Numbered from the stretch's first letter, positions 1 through 9,407 are shown. The stretch is 64,000 nucleotides of DNA from CBDFNC01 sp965249895 (GCA_965249895.1 CBDFNC010000005.1:1364001-1428000); one strand, 5' to 3'. Numbers and translations are program-made. The notes: generated by a model not told the origin, from the sequence alone.

Positions 1-2
1 AG

Positions 3-104
3 GAGTTACTGCTCCATTGTCAGGAGTATCGTCAGCTCTTGCTAATTCAAGACACCTTCACCCAAGTTCAAGAATCAATCACTAAAGAGGCCTATTTTGC
101 TTAA
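3..104 (+). CDS. ABC exporter ATP-binding protein, C-terminal end (partial)
   Basis: The window opens inside a reading frame that ends at a TAA at 102-104. The last 33 residues (ELLLHCQEYRQLLLIQDT and onward) look like the tail of a fused membrane/ATPase half of a type I ABC exporter, where a short helix follows the switch region. The next gene starts at TTG 97 and overlaps this stop by a few bases, as in operons encoding the two halves of a heterodimeric exporter. The substrate cannot be read from this fragment. Confidence 0.55.
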   Translation, partial: ELLLHCQEYRQLLLIQDTFTQVQESITKEAYFA

Positions 105-1198
105 GACATTAGTAACCTTGCCTTTATTTAAGGCGAAAGATTTAGCCAAAAGTATCGCGCTATCGATGGGCGAAGGCATATGCATGGGGTTGCCCTATGG
201 CTTTTTTATTCTCATAGTGCAGCAACTGCTTAAACCTACTCCAGACTGGCAGGTGATCCAGCAGTCCGTCGCTGTAATTGCGGTTATTTTGGTTGTCCGT
301 ATTTGGTTTACTCGCCAGGCCATGCTGCACACTGGCATGATGACCTATCATACCTGTGCGTCTATGCGGCAGAAGCTGGCAAACCACTTCTTTCGCGTGC
401 CTATGGGGTTTTTCCAGCAGCATGATTCGGGTCAACTGAGCCAGTGCATGAACAAAGATGTGGAGTTTACAGAAGGCATTCTTCCCACTTTTTTTCTCAG
501 TTTATCGCCACTATAAGCTTGCTGGGTTTAGTTTGCACGCTCCTGTTTTACTATGACTGGCGCCTTGCAGCCAGTTTGCTTGCCGGTGTCCCTCTGGCTG
601 TACTGACGCAAAGCCTGCTTATTCGCCGCAGCAATCAAATGTCTGCGAAATTACTTAACTGCATGGGACAAACCAACCACCCATCATGGATTGGGTTCTT
701 GGGATCAGAGAAACCCGCCTCAGTGGCAACGGAGAAAAACGATTTTCCTCCCTAGCGGGACAAATTGAGTTCACCAGGGAGACCAGTGTTAAACACGAAC
801 TGGCCGTAGGTATGGTCCCTATGCTGTTTATCTTACTGTCTGAAGCCGGTTTTATACTTTTCCTTGTGTTTGGGCTACACCTGTACTTTACCCAACAATT
901 GGAGCTTACCGTCTTTCTGGTATTTCTCATCGCTTCGGTCAGAGTCTATCGAACCTTGGCCCATCTTGCCCTGACCATGGCCGAGTCACGTTTTATAGAA
1001 CAAGCGGCCAAACGACTTACGGCCCTGCTCGCCACCCCAGAGATTAAATCCGAGGGCAAATCCGCAGAGATCACGGGTAAGCTCACAGTCACCGACCTGA
1101 GTTTTAGTTATGACGGGCCCGAAAGCGCCACAAAAAAGCGGGTTATCGACCAAATTAGCTTTTCGGCGAAGCCAGGCACACTCTCAGCTACTCGCTGA
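97..1198 (+). pseudogene. ABC exporter half-transporter, frameshifted and truncated
   Basis: Three successive frames read as one protein: a membrane domain with several hydrophobic helices (97-about 490, then about 490-680, then about 680-1080), followed by the start of a nucleotide-binding domain (LTVTDLSFSYDG). Frame changes near 485 and 680 each cost about one base. The homology stops right after PGTLSA, where the Walker A loop (GPSGxGKST) should follow, so the whole ATPase core is missing. The gene is the partner of the upstream exporter half and overlaps its stop codon. Truncation plus two frameshifts means it cannot make a working ATPase. The break point leads into gene-free, repeat-bearing DNA, suggesting a deletion or rearrangement there. 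Confidence 0.8.
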
Positions 1199-1628
1199 CG
1201 ATCTCTCATATCAGAAGCTCTGGAACCAGGTGCCAATCCAGGCTTAAAGCAGGATTTTTAGCCAGTTTTCAAAAAATACCTAAAGATTGCATAGTTCGAA
1301 CACAACTAAAAAGGTAAATGACCTGGTTGGATTCCAATTATTACCTGGACAATTATCCACGCATGAACAAACCGGGCAGCTTCAGAGACGCTGATCCAGT
1401 CATAGGGTTCAGACAGTACATGTGCCAATGGGTAGCGATGAAATTATGCTTAACGCTTTTAAAGCAGAGGGGACATTTGACATAGTGCGCCCATATGGAT
1501 AATGCCGAGGGGACATACGGCTTCGCTGCTAACTCAGGTCACTGGATTATCGGGTCAAGCCCGATAATGACAGGGAGTTGGACGCAGAGTCTAGCGTGGG
1601 GTGACACACGCCAGTGCTTCTATTTTAG
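1199..1628. other. Gene-free stretch between exporter pseudogene and repeat array
   Basis: No convincing reading frame is present. Two short GAGGGGACAT motifs occur (near 1468 and 1507). A degenerate version of the downstream repeat, including a self-complementary ATCGGGTCAAGCCCGAT, lies around 1548-1565. It looks like erosion debris flanking the 55-bp repeats. Confidence 0.5.
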
Positions 1629-1957
1629 GACGCTGGCCCCCAGGTCAGGCTCAGGATGATATTCGGCTGCGCGTTTAATTAACGACGCTGGACCCCGGGT
1701 CAGGCCTGGGGTGATATTCGGCTGCGCGTTTAATTAAGGACACTGGATCCCAGGTCAGGCCCGGGATGATATTCGGCTGCGCTTCTATTTTAGGACGCTG
1801 GACCCCGGGTCTAGCCCGGGGTGATATTCGGCTGCGCTTCTATTTTAGGACGCTGGACCCCGGGTCTAGCCCGGGGTGATATTCGGCTGCGCTTCTATTT
1901 TAGGACGCTGGACCCCGGGTCTAGCCCGGAGTGATATTCGGCTGCGCCGAATATCAC
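1629..1957. repeat. 55-bp tandem repeat array, six units
   Basis: Six units start with GAC(G/A)CTGG at 1629, 1684, 1739, 1794, 1849 and 1904, exactly 55 bp apart. Units 4 and 5 are identical and units 1-3 are diverged. Each carries a self-complementary core (CCCCGGGTCTAGCCCGGGG in the best copies) followed by GTGATATTCGGCTGCG. The final unit ends in a perfect hairpin that contains the stop codon of the adjacent rhodanese gene. The identical inner units point to recent slippage or unequal crossing over. Confidence 0.9.
1931..1957 (-). terminator. Perfect hairpin at the 3' end of the rhodanese gene
   Basis: An 11-bp perfect inverted repeat (GTGATATTCGG / CCGAATATCAC) with a 5-base CTGCG loop. 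The TGA stop of the minus-strand rhodanese gene (1954-1956) lies inside it. No T-run follows on either strand, so it may act as a 3' end stabiliser rather than a classical terminator. Its left arm is the same sequence found in every upstream 55-bp repeat. Confidence 0.5.
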
Positions 1958-2322
1958 TTTACGATTTCGTATCCTGCTTCTTTCCAGCCACGAAAACCAC
2001 CATCCATGCTGATGACATTGGTATAACCCATTTTCTGTACGCTTTCTACAGACAGCGCCGAGCGGAATCCGCCGCCACAATAGATGACAATTTCCGTGTT
2101 CAGATCCGGATGTTTGGCTTCGATATCTCGCTCCAGGATCCCCCTGCCACTATACTCTGCTTTAGGCAAATGACCTTTGGCCCACTCACTTTCTTCCCGG
2201 TTATCAATCAGGACAAATTCTTTACCTTGCTCAAGCCAGCGACTCACCTCAACTACGTTGGTTTCTTTAATGTTTTTTTTGGCTTCCTTGACCAGGTCCA
2301 GGAACCTTTGGTTATGCTGCAT
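1954..2322 (-). CDS. Rhodanese-like domain protein
   Basis: A 122-residue single-domain rhodanese. The fold is recognisable from VLIDNREESEWAKGHLPKA (about residues 37-55), followed by the active-site loop YCGGGFRS, whose Cys would carry the persulfide, and the C-terminal DGGFRGWKEAGY motif. Single-domain rhodaneses move sulfane sulfur to acceptors; the acceptor here is unknown. No signal peptide is visible, so it is probably cytoplasmic. The start ATG (2320-2322) has AAGG a few bases upstream. It lies downstream of secF on the same strand but is separated from it by a strong terminator, so it is probably transcribed alone. Confidence 0.85.
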   Translation of the reverse strand: MQHNQRFLDLVKEAKKNIKETNVVEVSRWLEQGKEFVLIDNREESEWAKGHLPKAEYSGRGILERDIEAKHPDLNTEIVIYCGGGFRSALSVESVQKMGYTNVISMDGGFRGWKEAGYEIVK

Positions 2323-2420
2323 TCTTCTACCTTATTCTTACGCTTTTTGAGAGCGTTTATTATTAGATGTAAATATGCCTGGACGCAACTCAAAATTACC
2401 GTCAGCCATTTCATCAGCAT

Positions 2421-2446
2421 AAAAAAACCCGCCAATTGGCGGGTTT
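2421..2446 (-). terminator. Rho-independent terminator of the queA-tgt-yajC-secDF operon
   Basis: Read on the minus strand, an AACCCGCC / GGCGGGTT stem with an AATT loop is followed by a run of seven T. It lies 20 bp beyond the secF stop codon and closes the operon. Confidence 0.9.
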
Positions 2447-2465
2447 GTTCAATCAGCAAAAAGTC

Positions 2466-3413
2466 TTAAACCAAAGGATCCTGATCGGCGCCTTCTTTTT
2501 CGATTTCCACTGGGATCATATGCTCGCGGTTAATGCCCAGCATCACTGCCAGGTTACTCGCTACATAGATAGAAGAGTAAGTACCCACTAAAACACCAAT
2601 CAGCAACGCAGTGGCGAATCCGTGGATCAGCGCGCCACCTTTAAGGAACAAGGAAACCAATACGAAGATAGTAGTGCCCGATGTGATCAAGGTACGACTT
2701 AACGTCTGGGTCAGGGAAATATCGACAATTTCCTTTGGCCCACCTTTGCGCACGCGGCGAAAGTTTTCCCTGATCCGGTCAAATACCACTATGGTATCGT
2801 TTAACGAGTAACCCACCACCGCCAGTATCGCCGCCAGTACAGTCAAGTCAAACTCGAGTTGAAACAGTGAAAATATACCCAGGGTAATGATCACATCGTG
2901 TGCCAATGCGGCAACAGAGCCCAGCGCAAGACGCCACTCAAAACGCATCCCTACGTACAACATGATACAGATAAGCGCCACTATGATAGCCAGGCCACCA
3001 TCTTCCGCTAACTCATCACCCACGTTAGGACCAACAAACTCGATACGACGCATGGTCACACCTTGCTCGATCCCCGCACGTAACGTCTGTAGTACCTGAT
3101 CGCCTATCTCTTCCCCTTTAACACCTTCGCGAGGCGCCAAGCGGACCAGGACTTCTTTAGTACTACCAAAATGCTGAACGATGGCATCACCGAAATTTTG
3201 CTCGGCTAACACGCCGCGCACTTTTTCCAGATCTGCCGGATGTTCAAACCCAACCTCTATCAGAGTACCACCGGTAAAATCCAGGCCCCAGTTGAGCCAC
3301 TTGGTGGACAAGATCAAGATAGCGGCAAATACCACCACCAAAGACAGTATGGAAGCCGGCTTGGAGTACCGCATAAAACGGATGGTATCTTTAGGTTTTA
3401 AAATCTCAAACAT
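2466..3413 (-). CDS. secF: Protein translocase subunit SecF
   Basis: An inner-membrane subunit of the SecDF-YajC complex, which uses the proton gradient to help pull exported proteins through SecYEG. The 315 residues match the usual SecF length. Visible hallmarks are an N-terminal membrane helix (about 19-38), the periplasmic DFTGGT motif (45-50), and the conserved GYSLNDTIVVFDRIRE segment (201-216) between the paired C-terminal helices, with Asn and Asp as in the SecF family. The gene follows secD by 15 bp and is the last gene before the terminator at 2421-2446. Confidence 0.97.
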   Translation of the reverse strand: MFEILKPKDTIRFMRYSKPASILSLVVVFAAILILSTKWLNWGLDFTGGTLIEVGFEHPADLEKVRGVLAEQNFGDAIVQHFGSTKEVLVRLAPREGVKGEEIGDQVLQTLRAGIEQGVTMRRIEFVGPNVGDELAEDGGLAIIVALICIMLYVGMRFEWRLALGSVAALAHDVIITLGIFSLFQLEFDLTVLAAILAVVGYSLNDTIVVFDRIRENFRRVRKGGPKEIVDISLTQTLSRTLITSGTTIFVLVSLFLKGGALIHGFATALLIGVLVGTYSSIYVASNLAVMLGINREHMIPVEIEKEGADQDPLV

Positions 3414-3428
3414 TTAAAATACCCTCAC

Positions 3429-5288
3429 TTATATCGGCAGTTTGGTGACACGTTTGCCACCCCAGGCCAGGTTCACTATCGCTCTGGTGCCCACGATAGA
3501 GGTAAACATGGAAGTGGCGATACCTATCATCAAGGTAACGGCAAACCCTTTCACCGGACCCGTACCCACTGCAAACAGGATAATCGCAGTCAATAATGTC
3601 GTAATATTGGCATCGGCAATGGTTGAAAACGCATTGCTGTAACCCTGATGGATGGCCTGCTGAATGCCGCGACCGTCTCTTATCTCTTCACGAATACGCT
3701 CGAAGATCAGCACGTTTGCATCCACTGCCATACCTACGGTTAGTACGATACCCGCAATACCCGGCAGGGTTAACGTCGCGCCCGGCACCATAGACATAAC
3801 ACCGATAATCATCACTATATTGATCAGCAGCGCCGAATTGGCCACCAAACCGAATTTACGGTAGTAAATCGCCATAAAGATAACCACAGCTAACATGCCA
3901 TAAATCATGGCTTGTAAGCCATTGTCGACATTCTGTTGCCCCAGGCTTGGGCCTATGGTGCGCTCTTCCACAATTTGGATAGGCGCAATCAAGGCACCCG
4001 CGCGTAGCAGCAACGCTAGACTATGGGCTTCGTTCGAGTTATCTATACCGGTAATACGGAAGCTACGACCCAATTGCGCTTGAATGGTAGCGACATTGAT
4101 AATCTCTTCGCGTTTCACCAGGGTTTTCTTACCGTTCTCGTCTTCCTTGCCGATAGGCAGGTATTCGATAAATACGGTAGCCATAGGTTGACCGATATTG
4201 TCACGGGTAACCCGCGACATCTTGCTTCCACCAGGGGAGTCAAGATCGATATTAACCTGCGGACGACTGTATTCATCCATGCTCGAGCGCGCACCCACAA
4301 TATGGTTACCCGTCAGCATAATCTGCTTCTTCAGCACGTAAGGACGGCCGTCTCTGTCCTCGAACAGGGCTGAAGTGGCCGGGATCCTCCCGGCAACAGC
4401 GTCACGTACGTCGGTTTTCTCGTCCAATAAGCGAAATTCCAGCGTCGCCGTGGCGCCCAGAATTTCCTTAGCTCTTGCCGTATCCTGGATACCAGGCAGC
4501 TCCACCACGATACGGTCGCTACCTTGCTGCTGAACCAGAGGCTCAGCCACACCTATCTCATTCACCCGATTACGGATAATGGTGATGTTTTGCTGCAGAG
4601 CGTACTTTTTCGTTTCCTTAAGCTCATCATCGCTCATGGACACTTTCAGCTGGAATACACCATCCTGGTCAACTTCGTTGAACAGTAAACCCTGATTTAT
4701 GGGCTTAAGGTAAGCTAGTGCGGCATCTCTTTGCTCTGCCTTAGCAAAACGTATGATTACACCATTACCACGGGTATCTTCACGAACACCACGGTAGCGG
4801 ATCTTCTGCTCCCTTAGCTCGGCGCGGAAATCACCCACCATCTGCTCTTGCGCTTTGTTGATGGCTTCATTCATATCCACTTCCATCAGGAAGTGCACGC
4901 CACCACGTAGGTCCAGACCCAGTTTCAGTGGCCCGGCGCCGATGGCTTCCAGCCAGCCAGGTGTAGCTGGCGCGAGGTTAAGGGCGGTAATGAACTTTTC
5001 ACCCAAAGTATCTTTGATCAGCTCGTTGGCTCTTAACTGATCTTCGGAATTGGTGAGACGGATTAACAGCTGGCCATTTTCTAGGGCGGCGCTTTTTACT
5101 GTGATACCTGCTTGTTTCAGTGCTTCGGTAGTTTGATCCAGGTTGCCGAGGTCAACCTCGGCCCCCCGGACACCCGAAACCTGAACCGCAGGGTCTTCCC
5201 CATATAGGTTAGGTGTTGCGTATAGTAAACCGACGCCGATCACTAAGATCAGCATCAGATACTTCCACAACGGATACTTGTTTAACAC
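3429..5288 (-). CDS. secD: Protein translocase subunit SecD
   Basis: A 619-residue partner of SecF with the normal length and order of segments: an N-terminal membrane helix (about 9-25), a large periplasmic P1 head, the LGLDLRGG motif (123-130) and a C-terminal six-helix RND-like membrane domain containing GMAVDANVLIFERIREE, including the Asp expected for proton-driven movement. The start is taken as GTG at 5286-5288, since AAGGA lies about 10 bases upstream and the sequence begins naturally at the membrane anchor (LNKYPLWKY). It sits 19 bp after yajC in the same operon. Confidence 0.97.
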   Translation of the reverse strand: MLNKYPLWKYLMLILVIGVGLLYATPNLYGEDPAVQVSGVRGAEVDLGNLDQTTEALKQAGITVKSAALENGQLLIRLTNSEDQLRANELIKDTLGEKFITALNLAPATPGWLEAIGAGPLKLGLDLRGGVHFLMEVDMNEAINKAQEQMVGDFRAELREQKIRYRGVREDTRGNGVIIRFAKAEQRDAALAYLKPINQGLLFNEVDQDGVFQLKVSMSDDELKETKKYALQQNITIIRNRVNEIGVAEPLVQQQGSDRIVVELPGIQDTARAKEILGATATLEFRLLDEKTDVRDAVAGRIPATSALFEDRDGRPYVLKKQIMLTGNHIVGARSSMDEYSRPQVNIDLDSPGGSKMSRVTRDNIGQPMATVFIEYLPIGKEDENGKKTLVKREEIINVATIQAQLGRSFRITGIDNSNEAHSLALLLRAGALIAPIQIVEERTIGPSLGQQNVDNGLQAMIYGMLAVVIFMAIYYRKFGLVANSALLINIVMIIGVMSMVPGATLTLPGIAGIVLTVGMAVDANVLIFERIREEIRDGRGIQQAIHQGYSNAFSTIADANITTLLTAIILFAVGTGPVKGFAVTLMIGIATSMFTSIVGTRAIVNLAWGGKRVTKLPI

Positions 5289-5307
5289 TGCTAGAGTCCT
5301 TGTAGAC

Positions 5308-5649
5308 TTAAAGAGACTTCATAGTTCCTTTCGGAAGTACCGCACTAACAAAATCGCGTTTGATAGTAACCTGGTTGTTTTCGCTTAACTCAATTACAAG
5401 GTAATCGTTTTCTTCACTTACCTTAGCAATACGGCCAACCAAACCGCCCTGTGTCAGCACCTCGTCACCTTTGGACAGGGAAGACATCAAAGACTTGTGC
5501 TCTTTCACTCGCTTGTTTTGAGGACGATAAATCATGAAATAGAAAATAGCGGCAAAAACCACCAGCATGAAAATCATGGAAAAGCCCTGGTCACCGGCGC
5601 CAGCTAAGCCGCCTTCTGCATGGGCGTTGGAAATTAAAGAAAAGCTCAT
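5308..5649 (-). CDS. yajC: Preprotein translocase accessory protein YajC
   Basis: A 113-residue membrane protein with one hydrophobic helix (about 23-41) followed by YRPQNKRVKEH and a small cytoplasmic SH3-like domain (GDEVLTQGGLVGRI), the standard YajC pattern. It binds SecDF and modulates the translocon. It lies between tgt and secD, the classical gene order in gammaproteobacteria. Confidence 0.97.
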   Translation of the reverse strand: MSFSLISNAHAEGGLAGAGDQGFSMIFMLVVFAAIFYFMIYRPQNKRVKEHKSLMSSLSKGDEVLTQGGLVGRIAKVSEENDYLVIELSENNQVTIKRDFVSAVLPKGTMKSL

Positions 5650-5728
5650 TGTTATTCCTCATTTTTTCTAATTAATTCTAATTGGCCAAAGACAGCGCCT
5701 TTGGCCTGCACTTGAAGTCCGTTTCAGA

Positions 5729-6853
5729 TTAGTCGTCCAAAGGGGGAACTGGTTTCCCCATTCGGCCGTAAAAGTCGGCGACAAAGGCGTCTAATGTACC
5801 TTGCTCAATGGCGTTGCGCAAACCTTCCATCAGACGCTGATAAAAACGCAGGTTATGAATAGTGTTCAGACGTGCGCCCAGGATCTCGTTGCACTTATCT
5901 AAATGGTGCAAATATGAACGGGTGTAGTTTTTACAGGTATAACAATCACACTCCGCATCCAGCGTAGAGACATCTTCTCTGTGCTTGGCATTACGAATTT
6001 TGATCACCCCTTCTGTGGTGAAAAGGTGACCGTTTCTGGCGTTACGCGTCGGCATAACACAATCAAACATATCCACACCGCGTCTGACACCTTCCACCAA
6101 ATCTTCAGGTTTACCCACACCCATCAGATAACGTGGTTTGTCTTCCGGTATTTTTGGCGCGATATGCTCCAGGATCCTGTGCATATCTTCTTTCGGTTCA
6201 CCTACCGCTAACCCACCAATGGCATAACCATCAAAGCCGATGTCCTGCAGTCCATCCAGCGAGACATCGCGTAAGTGCTCATATACGCCACCCTGAATAA
6301 TACCGAACAGCGCATTCGGGTTTTCTTTTTCGTCAAACCGCGCACGGCTACGTTTCGCCCAGCGAAGTGACAACTGCATGGACTTTTCCGCTTCTGCTTC
6401 GGTGGCGGGATAAGGGGTACATTCATCGAAGATCATCACGATATCAGAGCCAAGGTCGTACTGAATATCCATAGATTCTTCAGGGGATAAAAAGATCTTG
6501 TCACCGTTGACCGGGTTTCTGAAATGCACGCCCTCTTCGGTGATCTTACGAATATCCCCTAAGCTGAAGACCTGGAAACCGCCGGAATCCGTCAGTATTG
6601 GACCCTGCCAGTTCATAAAGTCATGTAGGTCACCGTGCTTACGCATCACATCCCGTCCGGGACGGAGCCACAAATGGAAGGTGTTACCCAGCAGGATTTC
6701 TGCGCCGGTTTCCGCCACTTCTTCCGGGGTCATGCCCTTTACTGTGCCGTAGGTTCCCACCGGCATAAACGCCGGAGTTTCAACTGTTCCTCGGTCAAAC
6801 GTAAGGCGGCCGCGACGAGCACGCCCTTGGGTGGTTAGTAGTTCGTATTTCAT
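5729..6853 (-). CDS. tgt: tRNA-guanine transglycosylase
   Basis: This enzyme exchanges guanine-34 for the queuosine precursor preQ1 in GUN-anticodon tRNAs. The 374 residues match bacterial Tgt. Visible features are the general-acid Asp in TDSGGFQ (D89), the substrate loop GGLAVGE (213-219), the nucleophile Asp in DMFDCVMPTR (D264), and a zinc site made of C302, C304, C307 (ECDCYTC) and H333. GAGG precedes the ATG at 6853. It acts after QueA's precursor is made and before QueA modifies the tRNA-bound base; queA lies directly upstream on the same strand. Confidence 0.98.
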   Translation of the reverse strand: MKYELLTTQGRARRGRLTFDRGTVETPAFMPVGTYGTVKGMTPEEVAETGAEILLGNTFHLWLRPGRDVMRKHGDLHDFMNWQGPILTDSGGFQVFSLGDIRKITEEGVHFRNPVNGDKIFLSPEESMDIQYDLGSDIVMIFDECTPYPATEAEAEKSMQLSLRWAKRSRARFDEKENPNALFGIIQGGVYEHLRDVSLDGLQDIGFDGYAIGGLAVGEPKEDMHRILEHIAPKIPEDKPRYLMGVGKPEDLVEGVRRGVDMFDCVMPTRNARNGHLFTTEGVIKIRNAKHREDVSTLDAECDCYTCKNYTRSYLHHLDKCNEILGARLNTIHNLRFYQRLMEGLRNAIEQGTLDAFVADFYGRMGKPVPPLDD

Positions 6854-7020
6854 TTAATCCTCTTCTTGCCAGAAAAACAGTCCAACAAAATTAGTTCGGG
6901 GTATTTGGGTGTTATAGCATCGCTCGAGCCGGCATTTTCTACCCCTTTGTGAACCTGTGTTCACAGAGAAATACCAATAACCAAGCGTTTATTGAATTTT
7001 ATTACTTAACGCCGTTGCTG

Positions 7021-8067
7021 TTAGGCTATTTTTTTGGTCAGAAACATGGCGTCGCCATAACTGAAAAAACGATACTTCTGTTTAATGGCTTCTTCATAAG
7101 CCGACTTAATATGCGACTGCCCGGCAAACGCCGAGACCAGCATGATCAAGGTGGACTCGGGCAGGTGGAAATTGGTGATCATCGCATCCACCAGCTGAAA
7201 CTCGTAGCCTGGGTAGATAAAGATATCTGTGTCATCAAACAAGGGACCTAAAGGCTTATCTTGTTTCAGGCTGGCCTGAGCCGCACTCTCGATGGAGCGT
7301 ACCGATGTAGTTCCCACCGCGATAACACGACCACCCGCCTTTTTAGTGGCCAATATCTGATCAACAACTTGTTGTGATACTTCTACATACTCTGAGTGCA
7401 TTGTGTGTTCGAGAACACTATCAACACGAACAGGCTGGAATGTACCGGCGCCAACGTGCAAGGTAACAAAGGCTTGCTGTACCCCTTTTTCCGCCAGTCG
7501 TTTCAGCAAAGCTTGGTCAAAATGCAAACCTGCCGTCGGAGCTGCCACAGCGCCCGGATTCTTATTGTAAACCGTCTGATACCTTTCCTTATCGGAATCC
7601 TCGTCCGGCCGGTCGATATAGGGAGGCAAAGGCATATGCCCTACGCTTTCCAGCACTTCCAGAATATGGCGACTATCGGCAACTCGAATTTCAAACAAAG
7701 TATCGTGGCGAGCGACCATTTCCGCATTCACCTTTCCTTCCAGGATAAGCTTAGTGCCTGGTTTAGGTGACTTGGATGAGCGGACATGAGCGAGAAATGA
7801 CTTGTCGTCAATAATTCGCTCCACCAGAACTTCTACTTTACCACCGGTTTCTTTTTGCCCGAACATACGCGCCGGGATCACTCGGGTATCATTAAAGATC
7901 AGCAGATCACCTGGGTTAACCAGATCTTCAATTTGTTGAAAATGGCGATGTTCTATTACGCCGGAATTACCATCCATTACAAGTAACCGGCTGGCAGTTC
8001 GCTCGGGATTTGGATAACGAGCAATAAGTTCATTGGGGAGTTCAAAAGAAAAATCAGATACTTTCAT
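7021..8067 (-). CDS. queA: S-adenosylmethionine:tRNA ribosyltransferase-isomerase
   Basis: QueA transfers and isomerises the ribosyl part of SAM onto preQ1-tRNA, giving epoxyqueuosine. I start it at ATG 8065-8067 (MKVSDFSFELP), the family's invariant N-terminus. The frame is open for 67 more codons upstream but that stretch does not resemble QueA. Family motifs include LIARYPNPERTASRLLVMD near the N-terminus, DLLIFNDTRVIPAR, AAPTAGLHF and the C-terminal TNFHLPESTLIMLVSA. At 348 residues it matches the usual length. It is probably the first gene of queA-tgt-yajC-secD-secF. Confidence 0.97.
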   Translation of the reverse strand: MKVSDFSFELPNELIARYPNPERTASRLLVMDGNSGVIEHRHFQQIEDLVNPGDLLIFNDTRVIPARMFGQKETGGKVEVLVERIIDDKSFLAHVRSSKSPKPGTKLILEGKVNAEMVARHDTLFEIRVADSRHILEVLESVGHMPLPPYIDRPDEDSDKERYQTVYNKNPGAVAAPTAGLHFDQALLKRLAEKGVQQAFVTLHVGAGTFQPVRVDSVLEHTMHSEYVEVSQQVVDQILATKKAGGRVIAVGTTSVRSIESAAQASLKQDKPLGPLFDDTDIFIYPGYEFQLVDAMITNFHLPESTLIMLVSAFAGQSHIKSAYEEAIKQKYRFFSYGDAMFLTKKIA

Positions 8068-8228
8068 GAGACACACATAGGCAAGATAAAAAACACCTTG
8101 CCGACATTTTCTGTGGCAAGTATATAAAGGCGCTAGTCTAGTGCTGGCAGAGAACAATTTCAAGGACTGTGAAGCCCAAGCTACAAAAGTTACCAGCTGA
8201 TATTTTTTCTCTAAAAGAGTGAAAATGC

Positions 8229-9407
8229 TCAGGTATCGGCACGAAACGGAAGCAGCAACAGCAACCAAGTGAAGTAATACACTAGGCCTCCTCCACCCGA
8301 GTTATAGCTAACCGGAACCGTTAGGCCGACTTTGGCTGGCTCGGCAACAAAACTCATGGTGATACTGGTACCCGATCCCATGGTTGCGTTAATTGAAACG
8401 GGAAAGCTGCCTGCCATGCCTTCTTTAAACGTTAAATCAAAGTCACATTGCTCGCCCGGCTCAATATGTATTTGCTGGCAAGTACCTGGCTTCAATGTAA
8501 ACGCGCTATTATCGGACAAACTGATTTGTAGATCCCATATCACTTCCCTGGTCAGGTTGTAAATGCTGAGGGTTTTGGTTTGCTCCGGCTCGGTAAAAAT
8601 CGGCGCCGTACCAAAGATCACTTGCTGCTGCTTTTCGGCTATCCAGTCTGGATACTGGCTGACTTTAGTATAAACCCCCGGCTGGTTTTCCCGGCCACAA
8701 GGTCCAGCAGTGCCGTGACTCACCAACCCCACCAGTTCGCCAGTTTCGTCGAGTGCAGGGCCACCTGAGTCTCCGGCACACGAATCCTTACCCGAGTCGC
8801 CACCGGCACAAAACATATTCTCACTGGCGCCTGTATAGGGGCAATCGGAATAGGTTAGGCTAACAACTTGTAATTTATCTGGAAATTGGGTTTCTCCACT
8901 GTCAGTAGCACCCCAGCCCATCACCTTAAACTGACTTACCCCAAGATTAAACGATGTAATGGGCTGACTAGATGGGACCACAGGACTGACAGAAACGCTG
9001 GTTTTCAGATATAATAAGGCAATATCGTTATCAAGGGAAGCGGGGTTAAATCCACTATGAATCGACACAGCGGCAATATCCACCCGCTGCTGGCCGCCAA
9101 ATGACTGACTTAACCGGCTGGCATTATAAAACAGCGATAACTCATGGTCCCACACCCCGTCCTTATTGTTATCAAATCCGCTGCCATCAACACAATGCGC
9201 CGCAGTTAACGCCCAGCGTTCGCCAATAATCACCGCCGAGCAAAAATGAAACAGGATGCCTTGATCCCAATATTGCAGACTGCCCATCCAGGGGTTCTCC
9301 TGGGTGACATCACCTCCCCCCAGAATACGCGCACTGATTGCCGCATAGGCAGCAGAGCTAAACAACTGACAAGCGCACAAGAAAATTAGCAGTGAATTCC
9401 TTTTCAT
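8229..9407 (-). CDS. Secreted trypsin-like serine protease with GlyGly-CTERM tail
   Basis: A 392-residue exported S1-family protease. From the ATG at 9405-9407 it has a signal peptide (1-22), a mature N-terminus of ILGG type (28-31), and the complete catalytic triad: His71 in TAAHC, Asp128 in DNDIALL and Ser214 in GDSGGP. Asp208, six residues before the Ser, predicts cleavage after Lys or Arg. A beta-rich C-terminal domain follows. The extreme C-terminus is a Gly-rich stretch (SGGGG), a hydrophobic helix (LVYYFTWLLLLLPF) and a final Arg, i.e. a GlyGly-CTERM sorting signal of the kind processed by rhombosortase and tied to type II secretion. A GTG 12 bases upstream (9419) is an alternative start. 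Confidence 0.9.
   Translation of the reverse strand: MKRNSLLIFLCACQLFSSAAYAAISARILGGGDVTQENPWMGSLQYWDQGILFHFCSAVIIGERWALTAAHCVDGSGFDNNKDGVWDHELSLFYNASRLSQSFGGQQRVDIAAVSIHSGFNPASLDNDIALLYLKTSVSVSPVVPSSQPITSFNLGVSQFKVMGWGATDSGETQFPDKLQVVSLTYSDCPYTGASENMFCAGGDSGKDSCAGDSGGPALDETGELVGLVSHGTAGPCGRENQPGVYTKVSQYPDWIAEKQQQVIFGTAPIFTEPEQTKTLSIYNLTREVIWDLQISLSDNSAFTLKPGTCQQIHIEPGEQCDFDLTFKEGMAGSFPVSINATMGSGTSITMSFVAEPAKVGLTVPVSYNSGGGGLVYYFTWLLLLLPFRADT

Noticed and set aside
1600..1957. Possible CRISPR array because of regular spacing
   Set aside because: The 55-bp units are repeated over their full length with no unique spacers; it is a simple tandem repeat.
8068..8268. 67-codon N-terminal extension of QueA
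   Set aside because: The extension does not resemble QueA, and the family starts at MKVSDF-type sequence at 8067.
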